A stretch of 64,000 nucleotides of DNA from Puia dinghuensis (lineage in GTDB: Bacteria > Bacteroidota > Bacteroidia > Chitinophagales > Chitinophagaceae). Where the stretch lies: positions 1 to 64,000 of the forward strand of contig JAMFSL010000057.1 of the NCBI GenBank assembly GCA_026225275.1. The letters run 5' to 3'. This document shows positions 1 through 7,151 of the stretch, in pieces. The position numbers were made by a program, and so were the translations under genes. The notes under the pieces were generated by a model. The model did no database searches. It was not told where the DNA came from and worked only from the letters and a program-made list of their open reading frames with translations. The number at the start of each line of letters is the position of its first letter. Position 1 is the first letter of the stretch.

Positions 1-1
1 A

Positions 2-100
2 GCCATGTTACGCGAGTGGGGCCTACAGTTTTTAAAGGAAAACAAACACGCTCTTCATCCTGATAGTGAATGGAATCAAAAAATTATTGAGGTACTATAA
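2..100 (+). CDS. C-terminal end of an unidentified protein (partial)
   Basis: An open frame enters from the left edge and stops with TAA at 98-100, one base before the ATG of the RidA-like gene. The visible 32 residues are hydrophilic, with the tail SEWNQKIIEVL. I do not recognise the family from this fragment. The one-base spacing to the next gene shows that it belongs to the same transcription unit as the RidA/tautomerase/racemase genes, so it is probably an enzyme of the same small-molecule pathway. Confidence 0.5.
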   Translation, partial: AMLREWGLQFLKENKHALHPDSEWNQKIIEVL

Positions 101-101
101 A

Positions 102-485
102 ATGAAAAAAATTGAACCTATACAATCAGCTAAATTAGCCGTTTCACCGGGGCCTTTCAGCACAGGCGTAAAAGCCAATGGTTTTTTATTCTTATCGGGC
201 CAGGTGGGCATTGACCAGTTCGGTAAACTGGCCGATGATTTCGATCTCGAGGTAAGGCAGATATTTACGAATATTGATGCTATACTGTCGGAACAAATGC
301 TGACGTTCGAGAACATCGTGAGCATTACGGTATATTTAAAGGACATGCAGAATTTTAAACGTCTTAACGATATTTATAAAACTTACTTTAACGGCTACTA
401 TCCGGCAAGGACTTGTATCGCGGTTTTAGAACTGCCGTTAGCAGCTAATGTTGAAATGACCATCACCTCCTTAACCAATAACTAA
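102..485 (+). CDS. RidA/YjgF/UK114 family protein
   Basis: A 127-residue protein of the RidA family, trimeric cytosolic enzymes that hydrolyse reactive enamine/imine intermediates from PLP enzymes; some members are specific deaminases. Family features seen: the start 'IQSAKLAVSPGPFSTGVKANG', the strand 'LFLSGQVGID', the helix 'QIFTNIDAILSEQ', and the active-site region 'YYPARTCIAVLELP' whose Arg normally binds the substrate carboxylate. I chose ATG 102 because translation from there matches the family N-terminus; an in-frame upstream start at 66 would overlap the preceding gene. The tautomerase starts 7 bases downstream. Neighbouring racemase and tautomerase genes suggest amino-acid or imine chemistry; the exact substrate is unknown. 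Confidence 0.88.
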   Translation: MKKIEPIQSAKLAVSPGPFSTGVKANGFLFLSGQVGIDQFGKLADDFDLEVRQIFTNIDAILSEQMLTFENIVSITVYLKDMQNFKRLNDIYKTYFNGYYPARTCIAVLELPLAANVEMTITSLTNN

Positions 486-492
486 TTAGATT

Positions 493-873
493 ATGCCTTT
501 AATTACATTTACTTTGCTGAAAGGTCAGCCAGCCGACCTGAAGACCAAACTTGGTCAGGCTGTCCATCTCGCGCTTGAAAATGCCGGCGTTCCCAAGGCT
601 GACAGATTTCAAAGATTCCTGGAACTGGATAGGGAAAATTTCAGCTATGACCTTCATTATCCGGACCTGGCAGAGCCGCGCACAGATCGTTTTGTCCTGA
701 TCGAAATACTTTTTTCAGTTGGGAGAAGCGTTAAAATCAAACAAAAGATACTGTCTGATATGCTTGAACACATGCAGGCTGCTGGTATATCTTCAAACGA
801 CATTATGGTTTGTTTTCAGGAAACGGCCTGGGAAAATTGGTCGTTTGCCAATGGGCACATACTTCATAAATAG
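493..873 (+). CDS. Tautomerase family protein (Tautomerase_2/MSAD-like)
   Basis: A 126-residue member of the tautomerase superfamily. Met is followed directly by Pro ('MPLITFTLLKG'), so removal of the initiator Met would expose the catalytic N-terminal proline. The length is about twice that of 4-oxalocrotonate tautomerase and matches the fused beta-alpha-beta form (PF14552 type). 'LIEILFSVGRSVKIKQKI' is the typical second strand-helix region carrying the conserved arginine. It lies 7 bases after the RidA-like gene and 28 to 37 bases before the racemase, in one apparent operon. Likely role: keto-enol isomerisation of an acid intermediate; substrate unknown. Confidence 0.85.
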   Translation: MPLITFTLLKGQPADLKTKLGQAVHLALENAGVPKADRFQRFLELDRENFSYDLHYPDLAEPRTDRFVLIEILFSVGRSVKIKQKILSDMLEHMQAAGISSNDIMVCFQETAWENWSFANGHILHK

Positions 874-910
874 TTATATTTAAATTAACCAAACTTCAGG
901 CGTGAAAACA

Positions 911-1600
911 ATGAAAACAATCGGATTGATCGGCGGAACGAGTTGGCTTTCCACGATAGATTATTACCGCATCATTAACCAGGAAGTGAACCGTGAACTG
1001 GGAGGTCTGCATTCCGCTAAACTATTACTCTATTCGGTTGACCTTGATGAATTCAAAACCATTGCTGATGCAGGCGCGTGGCCGAAGTTAACAGAGTGGT
1101 TTGCAGGCATTGCGCATCGGCTGCAGACCGCCGGAGCAGAAGCGATCGTGCTTTGCGCCAATACGCCGCACCTGATCGCTACGGAACTGAAACAACTTGT
1201 ACAAATTCCCATTATCCATATCGCTGACGCGACGGTCAGTGAACTACGTGCACAAGGTATCGGCAAGGCCGCATTGCTGGGAACTAAATTTACGATGGAA
1301 GCGGCATTTTTTAAGGATAAACTTTTACAGCAAGGTATTGAGGTGATGATCCCTGATGCAGATGAGCGGCAGTTCATTCATCAAACAATATTTGACGAAC
1401 TGGAAAGGGGCTTACTGCTAACAGAAACAAAAGTCCGATATCTCAGCATTATCCAAAACCTAATCGCAAAGGGTGCCGAAGCCGTCATTTTAGGTTGTAC
1501 AGAAATCCCGCTGCTGATCAAGCCAGAAGATTGCACGGTCCCGGTTTTCGATACAACGCTGATTCACGCCAAAGCCGCCGCCAGGTTCGCATTAACCTAA
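911..1600 (+). CDS. Aspartate/glutamate racemase family protein
   Basis: A cytosolic protein of about 229 residues from the Asp/Glu racemase superfamily. The glycine-rich N-terminus 'IGLIGGTSWLSTIDYY' and two cysteine motifs, 'VLCANTPH' and 'ILGCTEIPLLI', are the cofactor-independent two-cysteine acid/base pair; both cysteines are present. Two starts are possible: GTG at 902, which adds three residues, or ATG at 911. I prefer ATG because it opens on the conserved IGLIGGT strand. Known activities in the family are racemisation of aspartate, glutamate or related acids. Its place between a tautomerase and a ketopantoate-reductase-like gene points to metabolism of a small carboxylic acid. Confidence 0.88.
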   Translation: MKTIGLIGGTSWLSTIDYYRIINQEVNRELGGLHSAKLLLYSVDLDEFKTIADAGAWPKLTEWFAGIAHRLQTAGAEAIVLCANTPHLIATELKQLVQIPIIHIADATVSELRAQGIGKAALLGTKFTMEAAFFKDKLLQQGIEVMIPDADERQFIHQTIFDELERGLLLTETKVRYLSIIQNLIAKGAEAVILGCTEIPLLIKPEDCTVPVFDTTLIHAKAAARFALT

Positions 1601-1645
1601 TTAATATGAAAAAGGGTATACATATAAATCTAATTAAATCTCATC

Positions 1646-2545
1646 ATGGAACCCGTCTATATTATTGGCGCCGGCGCTATTGGCAAGGTACTGGCCGTTT
1701 GTCTGAGTAACGACGGAAAGAAAGTCGTCTTATTGCGTGGCAGCGTGGACAATGGCGAAACACACAGGGAAAACATCCGTGTGACGCTTCCTTTACAGGA
1801 AATAATTGAGGCGGAAGTAACGATTGATACGCTTAGCAACTACCGCAGTTTGGAAGGGGTGGTGGTGATATGTATTAAATCTTACGGCAATGCGGCTTTA
1901 GCCGATACTTTAAAAGACAAAATTAGCTATTCCCCCGTTGTACTCTTTCAAAATGGCTTGGATGTGGAGCAAGTGTTTATGGACTTTCCGTCTGTTTACC
2001 GTTGTGTACTTTTCGCCACCAGCCAACCAGTCTCAGATACGAAGCTGAACTTTAAGCCGGTAGCTGTATCGCCTATCGGAAGGATCGGCGGCGGTGATGA
2101 AACTTCCCTTGGCCATATCGCCAGTTTACTTAATACACCGCATTTTGGCTTTAGAGCCGAGGGCGATATTCAGCCTATTATTTGGAAAAAGGCCATCATC
2201 AATAGTGTGTTCAATTCGGTTTGCCCCCTGCTTGAAACAGACAACGGCATCTTTCACCGGAACCCGCAGGCTTTGCAAATCGCGGAAAGTTTAGTGACCG
2301 AATGTTTGTGCGTAGCGGAACAACAAGGTGTTAATCTTAACCGGACAGAGGTGATGGATAGCCTCTTGCTGATCAGCCGCTCTTCGGACGGTCAATTTAT
2401 CTCGACCTTGCAAGACATCCGGAGCCACCGGCCTACCGAAATAGCGACGCTCAATCTGGCCATTGCCGGAATGGCCGTAAAGGAACAGACTGTTATTCAA
2501 ACCCGTCTGCTGGGCCAGTTGACTTTATTAAAATCTCAGTTATGA
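1646..2545 (+). CDS. Ketopantoate reductase (PanE/ApbA) family protein
   Basis: A 299-residue protein with an N-terminal Rossmann motif 'VYIIGAGAIGKVLAVCL' (GxGxxG) and the family's Lys in 'VICIKSYGN'. The C-terminal helical domain begins around 'IIWKKAIINSVFNSVCPLL', which contains the conserved Lys-Asn region, and ends with 'HRPTEIATLNLAIAG', typical of PanE. Canonical PanE reduces ketopantoate to pantoate with NADPH in CoA synthesis. This copy sits with RidA, tautomerase and racemase genes rather than panB/panC, so it may reduce another 2-oxo acid. Its stop codon abuts the stop of the converging SDR remnant with no spacer. Confidence 0.82.
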   Translation: MEPVYIIGAGAIGKVLAVCLSNDGKKVVLLRGSVDNGETHRENIRVTLPLQEIIEAEVTIDTLSNYRSLEGVVVICIKSYGNAALADTLKDKISYSPVVLFQNGLDVEQVFMDFPSVYRCVLFATSQPVSDTKLNFKPVAVSPIGRIGGGDETSLGHIASLLNTPHFGFRAEGDIQPIIWKKAIINSVFNSVCPLLETDNGIFHRNPQALQIAESLVTECLCVAEQQGVNLNRTEVMDSLLLISRSSDGQFISTLQDIRSHRPTEIATLNLAIAGMAVKEQTVIQTRLLGQLTLLKSQL

Positions 2546-2968
2546 TTATTTGACCATTGCTTTTACCAGCAGCCAGCGCCACACGCTATCGGGCAAAATT
2601 CGATTTATCCGATAAATGGGACCAGGTTCGGCGAGGTAACGTAACCGGTTGCTTGAATCATTTGCTGCACGGAAAATGACTTTCGCAACAGATTCTGGTT
2701 TGGACCCTTGAGCGTCTCTTTTCGCGAGAAAAGCCAAAAACTTGGTCACGCTTGCCCGATAAGGTTCACTCACTGCCGTTTGCATGCTGCCCTTGCCGAA
2801 CTCGGTATTGATACTACCGGGTTCGATTAGTTTAACGCGAAGCGTGGGATCGGCCTTGAGCGGGTCGCGCAAGGTTGCAGCGACATTCCAGCCTCTTGCC
2901 GCGAAATAGAGCGCAGTGGCGCGTCCGATTCCGCTGGAAGCCCCGGTAATCAAAATAGTTTTAGCCAT
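2546..2968 (-). pseudogene. SDR remnant with internal in-frame deletion
   Basis: The open frame encodes 140 residues. It begins like a classical short-chain dehydrogenase ('MAKTILITGASSGIGRATAL', TGxxxGIG nucleotide motif) but after about 45 residues jumps directly to the sequence normally found near residue 170 ('VKLIEPGSINTEFGKG') and then the normal C-terminus. About 120 residues are missing, including the NNAG strand, the catalytic Ser and the YxxxK motif. The frame is kept, so a short protein could be made, but it cannot be an active SDR. I chose ATG 2968; longer upstream reading is through the intergenic region. Alternatives are an assembly collapse or a small protein with a new role. 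Confidence 0.6.
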
Positions 2969-2992
2969 TGTTTTAATTTTTGAATCTGGAAG

Positions 2993-3000
2993 CAAATCTA
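2993..3000 (-). promoter_or_regulatory. Possible -7 element of the SDR remnant
   Basis: The minus strand reads TAGATTTG, matching the Bacteroidota -7 consensus TAnnTTTG, 24 bases upstream of the ATG at 2968. No clear TTG is present at the expected distance upstream. Confidence 0.3.
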
Positions 3001-3014
3001 GCTCAACCGGTGCA

Positions 3015-3065
3015 GTACGATTAGTACAGAAGTAGGAAACATTGGTACATTTTACGTAAGTACCA
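3015..3065. promoter_or_regulatory. Pair of inverted repeats in a divergent promoter region
   Basis: Between the divergent SDR remnant and the intact SDR gene lie GTAC-N5-GTAC (3015-3027) and TGGTAC-N11-GTACCA (3043-3065). Both are dyads suited to a dimeric repressor. The TetR gene at 3868 belongs to the rightward operon and is the obvious candidate to bind here, but no direct evidence exists. Confidence 0.35.
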
Positions 3066-3103
3066 GTCATATAACGATCGGTATATGATGCCAAAGAACT
3101 CAG

Positions 3104-3111
3104 TATATTTG
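3104..3111 (+). promoter_or_regulatory. Possible -7 element of the SDR-TetR operon
   Basis: TATATTTG matches TAnnTTTG and lies 17 bases before the ATG at 3129, giving a short leader. A good -33 TTG is not obvious, so only the position and the -7 match support it. Confidence 0.35.
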
Positions 3112-3128
3112 TGGAATAATCAAAGAAA

Positions 3129-3866
3129 ATGACAAAACAATTAGCGCTGATCACCGGCGCAGCCAGAAAAACAGGCATTGGCCTGGAGGTAGCCAGGCAG
3201 CTCGGCAGCATGGGCTACCAGGTAATCGTCACCGCACGGGAGCTGGACAGAGCCGAACAGGCCGCACAGCTATTGATCGACGAGGGGCTGGATATCATCC
3301 CGCTGGCATTGGATGTCGCCAAAGAAGATACGGTTAAGGCAGTCGCCGAAACCGTCGATCGCCGATTCGGAAAATTGGATGTTCTGATCAATAATGCCAC
3401 GGAATTCCCTGATCAATATCATACCGTCGATGTCGATATGGCAGCCGTAATAAGAGCATTTGAAAGTAATTTCTTTGGCGCCTGGCGGATGATCAAATAC
3501 TTTACTCCCTTATTAAAGAAAAGTGACAATCCCCGGGTCGTCAACTGCTCGTCCGGCTCCGGCTCTCTTCAAGGGGGGGAAGGAGAATACACCCTGGTCA
3601 ACCCATGGCGGGATTTCATTTCCGTTTATTCCCTAACTAAACTGGCGATGAATGGTCTTACCATGAAAGCGGCACATGACCTGGAAAAAGATGGTATCCT
3701 GGTCAACGCGCCCATTCCCGGGATGACTGCCACTTACGATATCTTAGCTGATCATGGAGGAAGGCCAGTAAGCGAGGGCGCAAAAAGTATCGTCTTTGCC
3801 GCAACCTTACCAAAAGGAGGCCCAACAGGTAAACATTTCAAGGACGGAAAGATAATCAGCTGGTAA
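3129..3866 (+). CDS. SDR family NAD(P)-dependent oxidoreductase
   Basis: A 245-residue cytosolic short-chain dehydrogenase. It shows the nucleotide-binding motif 'ITGAARKTGIGLEVARQLG', the 'LINNAT' strand, the serine region 'VVNCSSGSGSL' and the catalytic 'YSLTK' (YxxxK). Its fold resembles carbonyl reductase-like SDRs, with a short C-terminus ending 'GKHFKDGKIISW'. The usual 'VNAVCPG' segment reads 'VNAPIPGMTATY', a small deviation. The TetR gene follows after one base, so the pair is a self-contained regulator/enzyme unit. Likely function: reduction or oxidation of a small carbonyl/alcohol, possibly a toxic compound sensed by the TetR protein. Confidence 0.85.
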   Translation: MTKQLALITGAARKTGIGLEVARQLGSMGYQVIVTARELDRAEQAAQLLIDEGLDIIPLALDVAKEDTVKAVAETVDRRFGKLDVLINNATEFPDQYHTVDVDMAAVIRAFESNFFGAWRMIKYFTPLLKKSDNPRVVNCSSGSGSLQGGEGEYTLVNPWRDFISVYSLTKLAMNGLTMKAAHDLEKDGILVNAPIPGMTATYDILADHGGRPVSEGAKSIVFAATLPKGGPTGKHFKDGKIISW

Positions 3867-3867
3867 T

Positions 3868-4470
3868 ATGAAATTTATTCCAAGATCAGAAACAACCCGC
3901 CGGCGTATAGTTGAATCTACCGCCGAATTATTCAACAAAAAAGGAGCGCTGGGGACCTCTGTCAGCGAGCTGGAGAAGGCAACAGGAATGACCAGGGGAA
4001 GTATCTATGGTAACTTTGAAAATAAAGATGCCGTGGCACTCGCCGCCTTTGACTTTAACTGGGGTCTAAAACGGAAACTATTGACAGACGAAGTGAATCG
4101 TTGTGTGGGATACAAAGATAAACTTCTCGCTCACATATTACTTCATCATCCATCCGCGAAGACTCCATTTACTGCCGGCGGCTGTCCTTTACAAAATACA
4201 ACCATGGAGGCAGATGATACGAATGACCTATTAAGGAATAAAGCTGCAAAGGGACTTAAATCTTGGATTAATGATCTCACAGCAATCATTGAGAACGGAA
4301 TCCGCGCAAAAGAATTCAAAACTGACATAGACGCATTAGACACAGCGCTTCATATCGTATCTATTATTGAAGGCGCCGCATTATTTGCAAGGTCTACACA
4401 GGATATGAAATATGTAAACCGCTTATTTGATATTGCTGGAAGAGTAATCGACGATATTAGTATAATATAG
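3868..4470 (+). CDS. TetR/AcrR family transcriptional regulator
   Basis: A 200-residue regulator. The N-terminal helix-turn-helix is clear: 'RIVESTAELFNKKGALGTSVSELEKATG' is split here as helix 1 (RIVESTAELFNKKG) and helices 2-3 ('TSVSELEKATGMTRGSIYGN'), followed by 'FENKDAVALAAFD'. The C-terminal ligand domain has a 'GGCPLQNTTMEADD' segment, typical of the TetR_C subgroup that carries a Cys near the ligand pocket. It is one base downstream of the SDR gene and would be co-transcribed, so autoregulation through the dyads at 3015-3065 is likely. It also ends exactly where the converging membrane-protein gene ends. Confidence 0.88.
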   Translation: MKFIPRSETTRRRIVESTAELFNKKGALGTSVSELEKATGMTRGSIYGNFENKDAVALAAFDFNWGLKRKLLTDEVNRCVGYKDKLLAHILLHHPSAKTPFTAGGCPLQNTTMEADDTNDLLRNKAAKGLKSWINDLTAIIENGIRAKEFKTDIDALDTALHIVSIIEGAALFARSTQDMKYVNRLFDIAGRVIDDISII

Positions 4471-5295
4471 TCAGCCGCGGATGGGTATCGACGAGATAGA
4501 CGACGGCCGGGTGACGCTGGCTGTATGACTACCGGCGATCATAAAGGCAGTCCCGCTGAAGGCCAGTGCGCCAAAAACCCGAATCAGCTGAAACGCATTT
4601 TGACCCCACGGATCACCCATAGCAAGGGGGATATGGATAACAAGAAGGAAAATGAAGAGAAGGATACCCATTAAAATACCCACCAGCTTTAATTTGACAT
4701 GGAAAACAATGGCAACACCGCCCAGCATAAGGGCAGAACCGGCCAGATAAGTCCAAAACATCTGGAAGGGTACCCAATGGGGAAACAGCGTTAATATGAA
4801 GTCTGGGTAAAGAAAATGAGTATAGCCATACCCTATCATCGTGATACAAAAGAAAAGGGGGCCAAAGGGGATTAATTTTTCGAGCCACCGAAGGACGGGC
4901 GACTTTTTAATGTTTGCTTCTTCAGGGAACGAACCCGCAACAACAAATGCCCCGCCAGCCAACGCAAGCCCCGATAGCACACCCGCCCACGAGATATAGT
5001 GGTTATGGCCCGGATCCATTAACAGTTCATAGGAGACCCAGCCGAAAAAGACCATCACCGATAGCAACCCCGCTAAAAGCAAGGCTACCGCCCGGCCCCT
5101 GATATCCAAATAAATAGCCACACAGGCTGCAATGACAATGGTTGCAAAAAGGCAGGCCCAAAAGGGGACCCAGGGCAGACCAGGCCAGTCCGGCAGGAAC
5201 TCATCGCCAAACTTCCGGTAAATAAATTTTGGGACTACCATTCCGGCCAGCCCTATGCAATATGCCGCACGGGCTGCTTTAATCCATTTTGCCAT
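4471..5295 (-). CDS. Multispanning membrane protein with an internal duplication (DoxX-like)
   Basis: A 274-residue, very hydrophobic protein with about eight predicted membrane segments. The two halves resemble each other: 'KFGDEFLPDWPGLPWVPF' followed by a long hydrophobic stretch in the first half, and 'LYPDFILTLFPHWVPFQMF' followed by a similar stretch in the second. Each half therefore looks like one DoxX-like four-helix unit. No catalytic motif is visible. It is transcribed alone toward the TetR gene, and a cluster of CTTGTTC/GAACAAG heptamers lies upstream. Function unknown; DoxX-like proteins have been linked to redox complexes, but this assignment is loose. Confidence 0.65.
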   Translation of the reverse strand: MAKWIKAARAAYCIGLAGMVVPKFIYRKFGDEFLPDWPGLPWVPFWACLFATIVIAACVAIYLDIRGRAVALLLAGLLSVMVFFGWVSYELLMDPGHNHYISWAGVLSGLALAGGAFVVAGSFPEEANIKKSPVLRWLEKLIPFGPLFFCITMIGYGYTHFLYPDFILTLFPHWVPFQMFWTYLAGSALMLGGVAIVFHVKLKLVGILMGILLFIFLLVIHIPLAMGDPWGQNAFQLIRVFGALAFSGTAFMIAGSHTASVTRPSSISSIPIRG

Positions 5296-5356
5296 TGTAT
5301 TGGGTTCTTGATGGAACCAAATCTCGGAAAAATGACATCATCACGGTTATTTATAC

Positions 5357-5386
5357 CTTGTTCAAGTTGGAACAAGTTAGAACAAG
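5357..5386. promoter_or_regulatory. Three-copy heptamer operator-like site
   Basis: CTTGTTC (5357-5363), then GAACAAG at 5370-5376 and again at 5380-5386. The first two form a dyad with a 6-base spacer and the third repeats the right arm. It lies 62 bases upstream of the membrane-protein start at 5295 and just past the end of the methyltransferase gene, so it most likely controls the former. Confidence 0.4.
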
Positions 5387-5407
5387 AGCTCCCGGCAGGC
5401 AGCAATT

Positions 5408-6253
5408 TTAGAGACTACGGAAAAAAGTCAATGTATAGAGTCTATTCTCCCCTGGGGTAAGCCTTTTCAACCAGCTTTCCCGGGCGACTTCGGCAGTACA
5501 AGGTCCATAAGTGATGATTTTGATGCTTCGCCGCAGTGACTCTCTTCTTAAAGCTTCTAAAACCTCGTGTAGGAGCTTCCCCATGAAAGGTGTATACATA
5601 AAGAATATCGTACCGTCGGAGTAATCCGCCGCCCTTGCATCGACATTGATAAACGTCAGGTGGGATAAATGCAGTTTCGCAGCGCACTGCCTCGCATAAT
5701 CGCAATAAGCAGGCTCGAACTCTATTCCTTTGGTGGTGATCCCGGCCAGAAGATGTACGAGGAAAGCCACCTGCCCCATACCGCAGCCGATATCGACAAA
5801 GATATCTTCCCTGGTGAAATCGGCTGACCCAACCAGGTCGAAAACGATCCTGGCCGGCGTCTTCTGATAATAGACCATTTCCGGCCCGAGGTCTTTGATT
5901 GGCTGCGGAAAGGTTTCAAAAAACAATAATTTATTGATAAAGATGTCTAAGTTATCATAGCCTGGTTCTTCCTGGTAGTCATTATCGGTTGCCGTAAAAC
6001 CAACGTATTCTTTTATCAGGTTTTTGAATGTGGCACCCGTCAATCCTTCTGCGCTGATTGTTGTCCAAAGTTTTTGAAACAATTGGTCATCTACCTGTTC
6101 CAGTACCGACTTTATTTTTTCCGCCCGGGATGACAGCGGCATCCATTCGATGAAGTCGATCGCCTCGGCACGCCGGGTAAATTGTTTCTCTTCGCGGAGT
6201 GAATTATCTCTTTCTATCGATTCGATAGATGAAAAAAGGGGGCGTTCATTCAT
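5408..6253 (-). CDS. Class I SAM-dependent methyltransferase with Dot1-like motif I
   Basis: A 281-residue protein. Residues 1 to about 145 are a helical N-terminal part without a recognised motif. Then comes a SAM-binding core: 'IFVDIGCGMGQVAFLVHLLAG' spans motif I (shown here across 20 residues of core, DxGxGxGQV), followed by 'KGIEFEPAYCDYARQC' with the acidic residue that holds the ribose, and 'FINVDARAADY'. The DxGxGxGQV form followed by GIE resembles Dot1-type lysine methyltransferases more than small-molecule enzymes. Its ATG overlaps the stop of the upstream SDR by 4 bases, so the two are translationally coupled. Substrate unknown. Confidence 0.7.
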   Translation of the reverse strand: MNERPLFSSIESIERDNSLREEKQFTRRAEAIDFIEWMPLSSRAEKIKSVLEQVDDQLFQKLWTTISAEGLTGATFKNLIKEYVGFTATDNDYQEEPGYDNLDIFINKLLFFETFPQPIKDLGPEMVYYQKTPARIVFDLVGSADFTREDIFVDIGCGMGQVAFLVHLLAGITTKGIEFEPAYCDYARQCAAKLHLSHLTFINVDARAADYSDGTIFFMYTPFMGKLLHEVLEALRRESLRRSIKIITYGPCTAEVARESWLKRLTPGENRLYTLTFFRSL

Positions 6254-7077
6254 TTTGAACCGAAGGTTGAAATGTGGTCCTGCGGCAGCTGCGCCCTATA
6301 ATTTAATCCTGCTGTAGTACCTGCCGTTACGTCCACGGTTACGCCCGTTATTTTGCCGGCCATGTCGGAGGCCAGGAATACGGCGGCATTGGCAATATCG
6401 GCCATGAGAGGCAACTCCCTTAGCATGGTATCGCCTTTCAACATCCGGAGAATGGGTTCCATGCCGGCAGGGTTACTGTCGATAGCGTCTTTAAATACCC
6501 TTGAATCCGGAGAACCACCGGACCGGATAGTCACTACCCGGATGCCATAGACGCCCAGTTCTGATGCCAGGTTTCTCGACAAGCCTTCTACGGCGCAACA
6601 GGTCGGGGCAAAGCCGCCCGTATAAGGATATCCTATGCCGCCGGGCGTCGCCGTAAGAAACAGAATGACGCCTGACCGCTGTTTCATCATGATTTTTGCA
6701 GTGGCTACGGCTGTCAGGAACCGGGTTTGCATAGTCATAGTGATGGGGCTCATAAAATCCTTCAGGGAGATACTGGTCAATGGGACGTTCTGGACGACGT
6801 CCTCCCCTACCGCATTGAATGAAATGTCCACTGTTCCCGTTTTTTGCACTACTCTTTCCAGATGGCCGGCAATGGCATTTTCATCCAATGCATCCACTTC
6901 CTCTGCTGTCGCCTTTCCGCCGGCGGCCAGGATGGCGTCTGCTGTTTTTTGGACAGCACTTAAATGGCGTCCCGCCAGGAACACCGTGGCACCAGCCGCA
7001 GCGAGCGCTTTGGCGACAGCGCCACCAAGGGAGCCGCCGGCTCCGTATATAACGGCATTTTTATTTTGAAGAATCAT
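6250..7077 (-). CDS. SDR family oxidoreductase
   Basis: A 275-residue short-chain dehydrogenase. The N-terminus 'NAVIYGAGGSLGGAVAKAL' carries GxxxGxG in the form GAGGSLG, as in enoyl-reductase-like or divergent SDRs. 'ISFNAVGED' replaces the usual NNAG, and the catalytic Tyr/Lys region reads 'YPYTGGFAPTCCAVEGLSRN' rather than YxxxK: the lysine position is a cysteine, so catalysis by the standard mechanism is doubtful. 'GIRVVTIRSGGSPDSR' is the usual following strand. I chose ATG 7077 because it places the Rossmann motif at the N-terminus. It overlaps the methyltransferase start by 4 bases and is divergent from the symporter. Confidence 0.8.
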   Translation of the reverse strand: MILQNKNAVIYGAGGSLGGAVAKALAAAGATVFLAGRHLSAVQKTADAILAAGGKATAEEVDALDENAIAGHLERVVQKTGTVDISFNAVGEDVVQNVPLTSISLKDFMSPITMTMQTRFLTAVATAKIMMKQRSGVILFLTATPGGIGYPYTGGFAPTCCAVEGLSRNLASELGVYGIRVVTIRSGGSPDSRVFKDAIDSNPAGMEPILRMLKGDTMLRELPLMADIANAAVFLASDMAGKITGVTVDVTAGTTAGLNYRAQLPQDHISTFGSK

Positions 7078-7139
7078 GATAAGATTTTGTTCCTCTAATC
7101 TATCCAAAAAAATTGAAAACGGGATTCGCCGGAATGTAA

Positions 7140-7147
7140 TATGTTTG
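7140..7147 (+). promoter_or_regulatory. -7-like element directly before the symporter gene
   Basis: TATGTTTG matches TAnnTTTG but ends only 4 bases before the ATG at 7152. If functional it would give a nearly leaderless transcript. A TTG at 7113-7115 is 24 bases upstream, longer than usual, so the match may be chance. Confidence 0.25.
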
Positions 7148-7151
7148 GGGA

